A DNA stretch of 64,000 nucleotides from positions 186,001-250,000 of the forward strand of contig NZ_AHCA01000004.1 of NCBI RefSeq assembly GCF_000238355.1, given 5' to 3'. Of the stretch, positions 18,710 to 27,943 are shown piece by piece (position 1 is the first letter of the stretch; each line of letters opens with the position of its first letter). The translations under genes were made by a program, and so were the position numbers. Under the pieces are notes generated by a model that had not been told where the DNA came from, searched no databases, and worked only from the letters and a program-made list of their open reading frames with translations. Source of the stretch: Pseudoalteromonas haloplanktis ATCC 14393 (lineage in GTDB: Bacteria; Pseudomonadota; Gammaproteobacteria; Enterobacterales; Alteromonadaceae).

Positions 18710-19180
18710 TTAATGTGACCAATGAATGTGCTTAATCTTCCATTCACCATTTTGTTTTTCCAGCACCATCGTTTCCATGCCTTGATAATCGCGTTCAACA
18801 CCTTTATGAGTACCTGTAGTTTGACTGCGCGACGCAGAGATAGCGGTATTTCCAAGTATCGTCACTTGATGTTCAAGTGTGTCGCTCTTCATCGCTGCTA
18901 AATACTTCATATCCGACAACATATGATGATGAGCATATTCATCAGCGCTCCTTTCAACGCGGCCTCCCTCGAAAATGGTGACATCATCCGCTAACTGCGC
19001 TCTAGCCTGTTTTTGATTGCCAGTTTCAAGTGCTTGATGAAATGCCAAAACAACTTTTGCGGCAGGGGTATCTATACCTTTAAACAAACCTTTGTCTTTG
19101 TTCTTATCACCATGAGCGTTTGTTGCGAAACTAAACGTCATTAATAAAACGAGTAATATATTTATTGTTTTCATTTTCAT
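18710..19180 (-). CDS. Secreted NTF2-like (SnoaL/DUF4440) protein in copper operon
   Basis: The 156-residue protein has a signal peptide (ending FATNAHG) and an NTF2-like cone fold: helix VVLAFHQALETGNQKQARAQ, then LADDVTIFEGGRVERSADEY, and the C-terminal sheet GMETMVLEKQNGEWKIKHIH. Its His residues (YAHHHM, IHWSH) could bind metal. Homologues are often found between copper genes, but the function is not known. It lies 15 bp after copD and 27 bp before the oxidase gene, so it is expressed with them. Confidence 0.85.
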   Translation of the reverse strand: MKMKTINILLVLLMTFSFATNAHGDKNKDKGLFKGIDTPAAKVVLAFHQALETGNQKQARAQLADDVTIFEGGRVERSADEYAHHHMLSDMKYLAAMKSDTLEHQVTILGNTAISASRSQTTGTHKGVERDYQGMETMVLEKQNGEWKIKHIHWSH

Positions 19181-19195
19181 TCTCTCTTTTAGGTT

Positions 19196-20092
19196 TTAAT
19201 TTGCAGGGCCAACAACACTAGTAAGCCCAGCCGTTACAGATAAAATGGCAAAAGCTACTACCATTTCTATCGAGATAGATTTAGATAAAGCCTCTCTGCC
19301 TTGACTATTTTTAAGTTGTGGAACGAGTATTAGTTTATGTTTAGCAGCAAGTGCCAAAATAGACACTACAAGAGCCAATTTAAACAACAGTGTTTGTCCG
19401 TAACTTGAGCTTATTAGTGCATCAAGACTTCCGACCAATTGAATCACGAGCCAGAGGCCTGCTACCAACAATAGGCTCAATGTAAAACTTGCTTGTTTGC
19501 CAAAGCTTTCCATCAGCAAATGAAGTTCTGCATAACTTAGCTGATGGCAAGCCTGTTTTAGTGGCAATAACGCCCCAAACCACCATGCCATAACGAGCAC
19601 ATGCAAAATAAGCAAGCCTTTTTCAATTGTGCCTAACTCAGAAATATGACCCAGTAACGTGAATGAGTATGCAAGGATTAATAAACTCAACATTAAAGCG
19701 CTTTGTTTTAAGTACGAGTTCACAGCGAATTTGAACCTTAAAGCTAAAGCGATTATTGCGGTAACTAGCCCAAGCGCTCGAAGCAAAGCTCCAGTGCCGA
19801 CAGAGGAGTCCCACATAATAGCCAATATATCAGCGTCTATCGCCCCCTGAATTCCCTCTTCTGCCATTGCACCAGTACTGGCAAAGAACCAAGTAATATT
19901 AGCTATCAAAGCCATAACTATATAAGTTCTTGTCCACGTTAAATTCGCTATTACAGCATTACTATGAGATTCATTATGCTCAAAAATTTGTCTGAAAAAT
20001 GTATAGCCGGCAATACAGGCAAAGCCGACGTAAAATACAATTTTTGACAGTACAATGACTGTATTCCAGATATACATTTCCATATCAATCAC
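19196..20092 (-). CDS. copD: Copper resistance membrane protein CopD family
   Basis: The 298-residue protein has eight predicted membrane helices and the CopD-domain pattern, including LLILHVLVMAWWFGALLPLK and the late LLFKLALVVSILALAAKHK. CopD works with the periplasmic chaperone CopC and is linked to copper uptake or delivery across the inner membrane. The gene follows copC by 9 bp. Conserved His residues in membrane segments (HISELG, HVLVMAWW) are visible. The direction of copper movement cannot be read from the sequence. Confidence 0.92.
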   Translation of the reverse strand: MIDMEMYIWNTVIVLSKIVFYVGFACIAGYTFFRQIFEHNESHSNAVIANLTWTRTYIVMALIANITWFFASTGAMAEEGIQGAIDADILAIMWDSSVGTGALLRALGLVTAIIALALRFKFAVNSYLKQSALMLSLLILAYSFTLLGHISELGTIEKGLLILHVLVMAWWFGALLPLKQACHQLSYAELHLLMESFGKQASFTLSLLLVAGLWLVIQLVGSLDALISSSYGQTLLFKLALVVSILALAAKHKLILVPQLKNSQGREALSKSISIEMVVAFAILSVTAGLTSVVGPAN

Positions 20093-20101
20093 ACAGCCTT
20101 A

Positions 20102-20449
20102 CTAATGAACCATAAAGCCGAAGCTATCTTTCATTTTATGTCCATCTTTACCTAAATAGGTCACATCAACGATATAGTTTGTTGGAGCTAATTTAGGTAG
20201 TTCCCATGAAAACTCTCTGGAAGCTTCTTTTGATGGTTTAAAGTCAAATTTAATATTTTCACCTTTTTTATTTTTCAACGTAACTTTAACTACACGTACC
20301 TCTTTGCTAAATCCCAATGTCAATTTTTCTGGAGTATTCATTAGCATTGCATTATCAGCAGGCACGCTTTTTTCAAGATGCACATGTGCAAATACTGCAC
20401 TACTAAAAACAACACTGATTATGGTTAAAAGTTTAATTAATGTTTTCAT
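20102..20449 (-). CDS. copC: Periplasmic copper chaperone CopC
   Basis: The 115-residue protein has a signal peptide cut before HVHLEKSVPADNAML, so the mature protein begins with His as in copper-binding CopC proteins, where the N-terminal amine and His1 form the Cu(II) site. The beta-sandwich pattern follows (KLTLGFSKEVRVVKVTLKN), ending DSFGFMVH with a C-terminal His. The Met-rich Cu(I) loop of Pseudomonas CopC is absent, suggesting a Cu(II)-only type; this is an inference. It lies 24 bp after the flavin reductase fusion and 9 bp before copD. Confidence 0.92.
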   Translation of the reverse strand: MKTLIKLLTIISVVFSSAVFAHVHLEKSVPADNAMLMNTPEKLTLGFSKEVRVVKVTLKNKKGENIKFDFKPSKEASREFSWELPKLAPTNYIVDVTYLGKDGHKMKDSFGFMVH

Positions 20450-20473
20450 ATATACCTCTATTTATTTAATGGA

Positions 20474-22309
20474 TTAACGACTAAATTTATCTTTGAAAAT
20501 TTGATTACTTGGAATCCCAGCATCTATAATTATTTTTTCCACTTCACTCATCATTGCTTCTGGACCGCATAAGTAAAACTCAGCCAAATGTAGTTCTGAT
20601 TTTTGGTTCATATACGGCAGAAGTACTTTTTGAACATAGCCTGAGTGCCCTTGCCATTCTTCTGAAGGATTAGAAAGAGTAGGAATATAAGAGAAGTTTT
20701 TATGCTTCTCACTCAGTGACTTCAATTCATTATGGTATAGCAAGTCATCTTCAGTTCGCGCACCATAGATAAGAGTCAAACCACTTTTATCTTTATGCTT
20801 TTTCAACTGTTCAAAAATAATAGACCTCAGTGGTGCAAGTCCTGAACCCGCACCTATAAACACGCGACTAACTTTTTTATTTGAAGTGGCATAAAAATCA
20901 GAAAAAGGGCCTCTTGCAGTTATCGTTTCACCTACTTGGAGTGAACCTAAATAACTTGAACCTATTCCTGCTTTAAAACCATTCTTTGCGGTCTGCCAAC
21001 GGATATTAAACATTAACTCATCAGACTCCTCGTCAAAGTTAACTAATGAGTAGTGGCGAGTTACACCGTTATGAGAAAATTTTCCATGATAGTAGCTATC
21101 CCAGTATTTTTCATAGCACTCTGGCATATCATCTGGACGTAAGCTATTCATCCCTGCTGGCACATCAAATTGCATATATGCACCAGCTTTAAATGCCAAC
21201 TGTTTGCCTGATTTCAGCTTAAATTTCACTTCCTTGATAAAAGGAGTAATGAAATTAGTCGCAACCACAACTAGCTCATGATTTTCAATATTGCGATCAG
21301 TATTAACTTCAATCGAACTAATTTCAGAAAACCTATGCTGACATCCAAGCCGATAACCTTCCTTAAGTTGCTCCTGAGATAAATGTTCCTGTTCAGATAG
21401 TGTGATAGGTAATTTAGTTGAACTTAAGAACACGCATTTGCCACAAGTACCGCCACCACCGCAACCTGAAGGAAGGTATACATGTGAACTAGCTAGCCCT
21501 TCTAATACAGTTGAGCGACCAACTGCTGAGATGTCAGTAATAGTATTTTCATTGGAAAACGTCACTGCCACTTTTTGCCTGTTAGTGCCCCAACCTAGCT
21601 TCAGTAAACCACTTCGATACTGTTGTATCAGCCAAGTAACACCAGTAATTGAAAGGAATAGCGTTGCAAAAGCAAATGCAATGATCAACCAATGGTTAAA
21701 TCCTCCAGAATTGCCATAGTCCATAAAGTGAAGCTTCATCATCAGATCTTTCAATCTGAAATCATCATTGGCATGGCGAAGTACTTGACCTGTAATACTA
21801 TCTAAATAAATAGTTGTATTGTTCTCATCCTCAACGGCAACTTGCCACATAGGATTTTGCTGCCTTACGTGATCAGAAAACGGAGGTTGAGATAACACTG
21901 GAGTAGTTAACTTACCCTGTCCTGAGTAGGAGTTTTTTGCCAAAGTTAGTACTTGTTCTTCAGACAAATTAAATGGCTTTCCTGTTACAGCATCAAATAG
22001 CTTTGAGTGGCGTTCTTGATAGCTATGCTGCCCCTTATCGAACACAAAATGATAGTAAGGCTGATGTAAAACCCATATAAGGTTTACTTCCTGCGGAGCA
22101 TTACTAGTAATGTCTTTAATAGGGAATAGGTCAAAGCCTGTAATGCTACCTTCATGATGAGAATGAACTCTAAGTTCATTACCACTGGCTTTACTGTGAT
22201 CCATCAAATTGAAGTAAAGGCCCGTTCCCAACCAAATAAGCAGTTGTAAACCAACAAATAAAGAAAGCCACTTGTGTATCGTTGTATTTAACTTAAATAG
22301 TCGCATCAA
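20474..22309 (-). CDS. PepSY membrane domain fused to 2Fe-2S ferredoxin and FAD/NAD(P)H reductase
   Basis: This 611-residue protein combines three modules. Residues 1-240 are a PepSY-associated membrane region with helices at both ends (HKWLSLFVGLQLLIWLGTG; FNHWLIIAFAFATLFLSITG). Residues 250-345 are a plant-type 2Fe-2S ferredoxin with Cys283, Cys289, Cys292 (CGGGGTCGKC) and a fourth Cys in LGCQHR. Residues 350-611 are a ferredoxin-reductase unit: FAD motif RHYS (418-421), NAD(P) motif GAGSGLAPL (about 485) and CGPEAM (Cys581). The C-terminal half resembles NqrF. It should move electrons from NADH to a membrane or periplasmic acceptor, perhaps Cu(II); the acceptor is inferred from context. 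It overlaps the preceding PepSY gene by 4 bp. Confidence 0.9.
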   Translation of the reverse strand: MMRLFKLNTTIHKWLSLFVGLQLLIWLGTGLYFNLMDHSKASGNELRVHSHHEGSITGFDLFPIKDITSNAPQEVNLIWVLHQPYYHFVFDKGQHSYQERHSKLFDAVTGKPFNLSEEQVLTLAKNSYSGQGKLTTPVLSQPPFSDHVRQQNPMWQVAVEDENNTTIYLDSITGQVLRHANDDFRLKDLMMKLHFMDYGNSGGFNHWLIIAFAFATLFLSITGVTWLIQQYRSGLLKLGWGTNRQKVAVTFSNENTITDISAVGRSTVLEGLASSHVYLPSGCGGGGTCGKCVFLSSTKLPITLSEQEHLSQEQLKEGYRLGCQHRFSEISSIEVNTDRNIENHELVVVATNFITPFIKEVKFKLKSGKQLAFKAGAYMQFDVPAGMNSLRPDDMPECYEKYWDSYYHGKFSHNGVTRHYSLVNFDEESDELMFNIRWQTAKNGFKAGIGSSYLGSLQVGETITARGPFSDFYATSNKKVSRVFIGAGSGLAPLRSIIFEQLKKHKDKSGLTLIYGARTEDDLLYHNELKSLSEKHKNFSYIPTLSNPSEEWQGHSGYVQKVLLPYMNQKSELHLAEFYLCGPEAMMSEVEKIIIDAGIPSNQIFKDKFSR

Positions 22310-23013
22310 ATGACTCTCTTTTTATTTGGGGAAAGCACTCGGTAATAAGTCAATACTGCGCCAGTAATTGCTCCCATTAGACCTAGAGTTGCGACCAAGA
22401 ACAAAAACCAGTTAGATACGTTTTCTCCATCATAGTAATCCATAATGTGGAACCGCCACATCCAATCAAACAATCGCCAGTAATCATGACGCTTGGCAAC
22501 AAGTGATCCTGTTTGTTGACTTATATAAAATGTCGGTGTGGAGAATTGCTCAAACGTCACTCTCCAAACAGGTAAATGCCTTGGGGACAACTCAGCAGGC
22601 AAGTTTGTCGCTGACTTAATCAACCTTATGCTGTCGATTTGATGATTCAGCACATAATGGTATTGTGCGATTTCTTTAGCCTTGGTTTCATCTACAAGGG
22701 CCTGAACAGCTCCAGTTTTAGCATCTATTGCTACTTTTCCATTTTCTCCATTAATAAAAGAATACAAAGGACGGCCCATACTTTGAGTAAGTGTAACTTG
22801 GCTAGCTTTAGGATAATCCGCAGCTAGCTTTACAATGGAGTAATCCATACTTGCTAAATCTATTTTGGCTTCCTCACTCTTAGCCAAGGTTTCGCCGTGT
22901 ATATAGTGAATATCCATAGTCACCATATACACACCAGTAATCGACCAGAAAAGGAATTGTATCCCTACAAATGCCATTAGCCATTTATGGTACTTCCTAG
23001 CTTTTCTAAGCAT
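22306..23013 (-). CDS. PepSY domain membrane protein
   Basis: The 235-residue protein has a membrane helix at residues 9-30 (HKWLMAFVGIQFLFWSITGVY), a periplasmic PepSY-like region with YPKASQVTLTQSMGRPLYSF, and a second helix near the end (WFLFLVATLGLMGAITGAVLTYY). It is a paralogue of the N-terminal module of the next protein, with the same WRLFDWMWRFHIMDY segment containing His that may bind haem. The two probably form a heterodimeric membrane reductase. It overlaps cusA by 8 bp and the fusion gene by 4 bp. Confidence 0.85.
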   Translation of the reverse strand: MLRKARKYHKWLMAFVGIQFLFWSITGVYMVTMDIHYIHGETLAKSEEAKIDLASMDYSIVKLAADYPKASQVTLTQSMGRPLYSFINGENGKVAIDAKTGAVQALVDETKAKEIAQYHYVLNHQIDSIRLIKSATNLPAELSPRHLPVWRVTFEQFSTPTFYISQQTGSLVAKRHDYWRLFDWMWRFHIMDYYDGENVSNWFLFLVATLGLMGAITGAVLTYYRVLSPNKKRVI

Positions 23014-26000
23014 TGTTTTTTAGCTCCGAGTTAGAAAGTTCCTTGTTAAAGGCGTTTACTTCGGGCTTTTTAACGATTGAATAAATCGCGGGTAAAACAA
23101 TTAGAGTTAGCAGGACTGCACTTGTCATCCCACCTACCATTGGTGCAGCAATACGACTCATTACCTCAGAGCCTGTTCCTGTACCATATAAAATAGGCAT
23201 TAGGCCGATAATGATTGTCGCTACTGTCATCATTACAGGACGAACACGTAATCCAGCACCGTGCAATAAGGCATCTTGATATTCATCTTCTGAGATGAGT
23301 TCTGCTCGCTCTTTCGCTTTTTCCTTAAGTTCAGCGAGCGCCTGATTGAGATATACCAACATTATTACGCCAATCTCAACAGCTACTCCAGCCAGAGCAA
23401 TAAAGCCTACACCAACTGCTACAGAGAAGTTGAACCCTTCTAAATACATCAACCATAACCCACCGATCATTGCCATCGGTAAAGTCACAATGATGATCGC
23501 AACTTCGCTAAACGCTCTGAAGTTCAAATAAAGCAAAATAACAATAATGGCGAGCGTCAATGGAACAACGTAAGTAAGCTTGGCTTTGGCTCTTTCCATA
23601 TATTCGTATTGACCAGCCCAAGTAATCGAATAACCTGCTGGTAATATAAGATTTTTAGCTAAATGCTCTTTTGCACTTTCAACATAAGTACCTACGTCAA
23701 CGCCCTCTATATCAATGAACGTCCAACCATTAATACGTGCATTTTCACTCTTGATCCCCGGAGGGCCTACTTCTACTTTTATTTCAGCTACGTCACCTAG
23801 TGCGATGCGTTGTCCATTTGGAGTGACAACAGGCAAGCGCGACAACTGCTCTGGAGAGTCACGATAATCTTGTGGGTATCGCAAGTTGACAGGATAACGC
23901 TCTTGACCTTCTATTGTTTGAGTGACATTCATCCCACCAATAGCAGTTGAAACTACTTGTTGTACGTCATCGATGTTTAATCCAAAACGACTTGCTTTCT
24001 CACGAGAAATATCAACTTTGATATATCGTCCACCTGCAACTCGTTCAGAATAAACTGAAGCGGTTCCTGTCACCTCTGGTAACAATTGCTCTATTTGTTG
24101 CCCTATCTCTTGAATCGTATTTAAATCAGCTCCTGCTACTTTAATACCTACTGGCGTTTTAATACCTGTTGCCAACATATCAATACGAGTTTTGATTGGC
24201 ATAACCCAAGCATTCGTCAAGCCCGGAAACTTAACCAACTTATCAAACTCAGCTTTTAGAGATTCTGTTGTAACTCCCTCACGCCACTCTTCTTGAGGCT
24301 TCAACTGAATGAAGGTCTCAATCATAGTTAGAGGCGCGGGATCAGTTGCAGTTTCAGCTCTTCCTACTTTACCAAATACTGTTTCAACTTCTGGCACTGT
24401 TTTAATTAGCTTGTCTGTCTGCTGTAGAATTTCTCTTGCCTTACCAATGGAAATTCCCGGATAGGTAGTCGGCATATACATAAGATCGCCTTCGTCTAAA
24501 GGAGGAATAAATTCACTACCAATTTTATCGACAGGCCAAAAACCAACAATCGTCACTAATATTGCTGCTACTATTGTCGATTTAGGAAACTTCATAACTT
24601 GCTTTAAAACAGGCATGTAGATAGCAATAAGCAGTCTGTTTAAAGGGTTTTTCTTTTCTGAAACAATTTTTCCTCGAATAAAATACCCCATTAAAACAGG
24701 AACTAATGTTATCGCTAAGCCTGCTGATGCGGCCATTGCATATGTTTTTGTGTAAGCAAGTGGAGAAAACATTCTTCCTTCTTGCGCTTCCAAAATAAAT
24801 ACTGGCAAGAATGAGACTGTAATGATGAGCAAACTAAAAAATAGTGCTGGACCGACTTCACTTGCAGCTTTCGAGACTATTTGCCAACGATTTTCATCCG
24901 TTAGCGGTGTCTTTTCCATATGCTTATGCATATTTTCAATCATCACTATTGCGCCATCTGTCATCGCACCAATTGCAATAGCGATACCACCTAATGACAT
25001 AATATTCGCATTGATACCTTGCATATGCATGATGATAAATGAAGCTAAGATGCCAATAGGTAGAGTGACAACTGCAACAATCGAAGATCGCAAATGAAAC
25101 AGAAATGCAACACATACAATCGCGACGACAGCAAGCTCTTCGAGCAATTTACTCCATAGGTTTTCTACCGCCTCTCCTATTAAGCCAGAGCGATCATAAA
25201 CCGTAACTATTTCAACTCCTTCGGGTAAACCTTTTTTTAACTCTTCTAATTTGGCTTTTACTCCATCAATAGTTTTTTGTGCGTTTTCACCAAAGCGCAT
25301 AACAACAACACCACCAACGACTTCTCCTTCACCATTTAGTTCAGCAATGCCTCGTCTCATTTGTGGACCTAGGTTGACTTCCGCCACATCGCCAATGGTA
25401 AGCGGGGTTCCTTGTGCGTTAACACCAAGAGGGATCAACTCTATGTCGGAAATACTTTTGATATAGCCAGTTGCGGTAACCATGTACTCTGCTTCCGCCA
25501 TTTCAACAACTGAGGCACCTGTTTCTTGGTTACCACGTTTAAGTGCCATTTGAATGTGACTAAGTGGTATACCGTAGGCTCTTAATTTATCGGGATCGAC
25601 TTGTATTTGATATTGTTTAACCATGCCACCAACAGCAGCAACCTCAGAAACTCCCGGTACAGTTTGCAATTCATATTTTAAGAACCAATCTTGAATACTA
25701 CGCAATTGGCTAATATCTAAGCTGCCCGTTTTGTCTACAAGGGAATATAAATAAACCCAGCCAACGCCTGTGGCGTCAGGTCCTAGTTGTGGGCGTGCGG
25801 TAGCAGGTAGCGAAGGGGCTACTTGACTTAAATATTCAAGTACTCTGCTCCTTGCCCAATATAAATCGGTGTCTTCATCAAAGATGACATAAACAAAGGA
25901 GTCTCCAAAAAATGAATACCCCCGAACTGTAATAGCCCCCGGAACTGACAGCATTGCTGTTGTTAAAGGGTAAGTAACTTGATCTTGCACTACTTGTGGT

Positions 26001-26170
26001 GCCTGACCGGGATAATTCGTTTTAATTATCACTTGAACATCAGAAAGATCTGGTAATGCATCAACTGGTGTATTTTTAATTGAGAATAACCCACCACCAA
26101 TCAAAATTAAGGTAGCTAAGATGACAAAAAAGCGATTACCTATCGACCACCTAATAATTGATTCAATCAT
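23006..26170 (-). CDS. cusA: Heavy-metal efflux RND transporter, CusA type
   Basis: The 1054-residue inner-membrane RND pump has the full HME layout: IKNTPVDALPDLSDVQV near the N-terminus, TM4 motif AIGAMTDGAIVMIEN, and a second membrane bundle ending in RVRPVMMTVATIIIGLMPIL and GTGSEVMSRIAAPM. The TM4 signature belongs to the AIG-type found in CusA-like pumps and differs from the DFG-type motif of the pump at 3667, so Cu(I)/Ag(I) is the expected substrate. It lies 15 bp after cusB and overlaps the PepSY gene. Neighbouring copC, copD and the oxidase support copper specificity. Confidence 0.95.
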   Translation of the reverse strand: MIESIIRWSIGNRFFVILATLILIGGGLFSIKNTPVDALPDLSDVQVIIKTNYPGQAPQVVQDQVTYPLTTAMLSVPGAITVRGYSFFGDSFVYVIFDEDTDLYWARSRVLEYLSQVAPSLPATARPQLGPDATGVGWVYLYSLVDKTGSLDISQLRSIQDWFLKYELQTVPGVSEVAAVGGMVKQYQIQVDPDKLRAYGIPLSHIQMALKRGNQETGASVVEMAEAEYMVTATGYIKSISDIELIPLGVNAQGTPLTIGDVAEVNLGPQMRRGIAELNGEGEVVGGVVVMRFGENAQKTIDGVKAKLEELKKGLPEGVEIVTVYDRSGLIGEAVENLWSKLLEELAVVAIVCVAFLFHLRSSIVAVVTLPIGILASFIIMHMQGINANIMSLGGIAIAIGAMTDGAIVMIENMHKHMEKTPLTDENRWQIVSKAASEVGPALFFSLLIITVSFLPVFILEAQEGRMFSPLAYTKTYAMAASAGLAITLVPVLMGYFIRGKIVSEKKNPLNRLLIAIYMPVLKQVMKFPKSTIVAAILVTIVGFWPVDKIGSEFIPPLDEGDLMYMPTTYPGISIGKAREILQQTDKLIKTVPEVETVFGKVGRAETATDPAPLTMIETFIQLKPQEEWREGVTTESLKAEFDKLVKFPGLTNAWVMPIKTRIDMLATGIKTPVGIKVAGADLNTIQEIGQQIEQLLPEVTGTASVYSERVAGGRYIKVDISREKASRFGLNIDDVQQVVSTAIGGMNVTQTIEGQERYPVNLRYPQDYRDSPEQLSRLPVVTPNGQRIALGDVAEIKVEVGPPGIKSENARINGWTFIDIEGVDVGTYVESAKEHLAKNLILPAGYSITWAGQYEYMERAKAKLTYVVPLTLAIIVILLYLNFRAFSEVAIIIVTLPMAMIGGLWLMYLEGFNFSVAVGVGFIALAGVAVEIGVIMLVYLNQALAELKEKAKERAELISEDEYQDALLHGAGLRVRPVMMTVATIIIGLMPILYGTGTGSEVMSRIAAPMVGGMTSAVLLTLIVLPAIYSIVKKPEVNAFNKELSNSELKNNA

Positions 26171-26185
26171 TATTTATCTCCTAAC

Positions 26186-27943
26186 TTAATGATTTGAATG
26201 GTCAACAGCACTTTTAGGTTCATGCTTTAGTTGCTCATTTGATTCAAGATAGATTTCAGTGATAACCAAATTATTTCTCACCTCAAAAGTGAAAGTGACG
26301 TTATCACCAACATTGAAATCAACTATTTCTATATTGTCCGCGACTATAAAATCCATCGTCGCAGCAGGTCTATCCCATTTCTCTATTGGGCCTCGGCTAA
26401 TATTTAGAATACGCGTATCAACATTAATCGCATTGATTAGACCTGATACTGTTGCAAAAGATACTTCTTCACTCATATCAGCAGACTCACTCATGATATG
26501 AATTCCAGTAATTTCATATCCACCATCTTCGGTTTTACTCACCTCAAAGTGCAAAGATTGACCAGACTTTAATGAGTCAATATCAACTTTTTCAGCCACA
26601 GTAAAATCCATAACCATCTCAGGCCAATCCCAAGCTTCAGCGGGGCCGTGACTGATATTAACCATGCGATGCCCAGTCATAACACTATTAACATCTCCTT
26701 GCATCCAAACAGAGTTGGGCACTTCATCGTGAGTCATTCGTTTAAAGTCAGAGCTTTTACTTGATTCAGAATCAATCAAGAATTGAGCTGATGTCACCAC
26801 AACATCATCTTCATTAAGGCCCTCTAAGATTTCGATACTATCGATATCAACACGGCCAATAGTCACTTCAATAGATTTAAACTGGCCATCCCCTAACGCA
26901 AGTACAACTCTGTCTTGTTTACCTGTTCGAATAACAGCTTCTTTAGGCACAAGTATGGTGCTATCAGCTTGATTAGCGTGAATAGAGACTTGTGCGAACA
27001 TGTTTGGTTTTAATTGATAGTCAGGGTTGTCAAACTTCAACCTCACTCTGAGTGTGCGTGTTTTACTGTTCAAGGTTGGATAGACATAATCAACGACACC
27101 AGCCCAGTCCTCACCGGGTAAATAGTCAAGTGTCATTGATACAGGAAGTCCCTCTTTAATTAAGGCTGCGTCACGTTCAAACACTTCTGCTTCAACCCAA
27201 ACTTGATCTAGCTGACCAATGCTTAATATGGTGTTTCCCGGCTTTACATAAAAACCCTCTCTAATCTTCAAACCATCAACAACACCTGCCTGAGGGGAGT
27301 AAAAGGTGATGTTTTGCTGAACCTTTCGTGTCTTTTCTAGCTTTTGAATAAAGTCTGCTGAAAGCTGTAACGCTTTAAGCCGATCTTTGGCCGCCGCAAT
27401 TAAGGAACTATTATTGCGCTTTATAGCTATTAATAGTTCTTCTTGCGCGTTAACTAGCTGAGGAGAATATAGTGTATATAGAGGCTGCCCTTTCTCAACA
27501 GGATTACCTGCGGCTTTGACGTAGAGCTTTTCTATCCAACCATCTACACGTGGATGGATGTGAATTAGCTTATCTTCATCATATTGAACGTAACCTACGG
27601 TTGATATTTCAGTATGCATATTTTTAAGCTCAACAGGAGCAGTGCGAACCCCAAGATTATTCACTACATGAGGCGCGATTTTTACGGCTCCGGGGCCAAA
27701 GTCATCACCAGATGATCCTTCTTCATACACAGGAATTAAATCCATACCCATAGGCGACTTACCGGGCTTGTCACGACGGTAATTAGAATCCATCGGTGCA
27801 ACCCAATACAGCGGTTTTTTCTCTCCTGATGTAGCTTCATTGCCATTACCGCTTGAACCTGTACCTTGATATAAACTTAATGCTCCAGCACCTAGTGCAG
27901 CACCAATGATGATGGCAATAATTGTTTTAGTATTCGTTGACAT
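26186..27943 (-). CDS. cusB: RND periplasmic adaptor CusB with two C-terminal CusF-like domains
   Basis: The 585-residue adaptor starts with a membrane anchor (residues 7-28) and a heavy-metal-binding domain (YWVAPMDSNYRRDKPGKSPM, about 46-70). The barrel-sandwich and hairpin follow (IHPRVDGWIEKLYVKAAGNP). After residue 410 come two CusF-like OB-fold domains. The first, near residue 431, has SHGPAEAWDWPEMVMDF with the His, Trp, Met, Met of the E. coli CusF Cu(I) site. The second, near residue 516, has SRGPIEKWDRPAATMDF, in which His, Trp and one Met are replaced. CusF normally is a separate chaperone that hands Cu(I)/Ag(I) to CusB; here it is built in. The start overlaps the cusC stop by 1 bp. 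Confidence 0.94.
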   Translation of the reverse strand: MSTNTKTIIAIIIGAALGAGALSLYQGTGSSGNGNEATSGEKKPLYWVAPMDSNYRRDKPGKSPMGMDLIPVYEEGSSGDDFGPGAVKIAPHVVNNLGVRTAPVELKNMHTEISTVGYVQYDEDKLIHIHPRVDGWIEKLYVKAAGNPVEKGQPLYTLYSPQLVNAQEELLIAIKRNNSSLIAAAKDRLKALQLSADFIQKLEKTRKVQQNITFYSPQAGVVDGLKIREGFYVKPGNTILSIGQLDQVWVEAEVFERDAALIKEGLPVSMTLDYLPGEDWAGVVDYVYPTLNSKTRTLRVRLKFDNPDYQLKPNMFAQVSIHANQADSTILVPKEAVIRTGKQDRVVLALGDGQFKSIEVTIGRVDIDSIEILEGLNEDDVVVTSAQFLIDSESSKSSDFKRMTHDEVPNSVWMQGDVNSVMTGHRMVNISHGPAEAWDWPEMVMDFTVAEKVDIDSLKSGQSLHFEVSKTEDGGYEITGIHIMSESADMSEEVSFATVSGLINAINVDTRILNISRGPIEKWDRPAATMDFIVADNIEIVDFNVGDNVTFTFEVRNNLVITEIYLESNEQLKHEPKSAVDHSNH

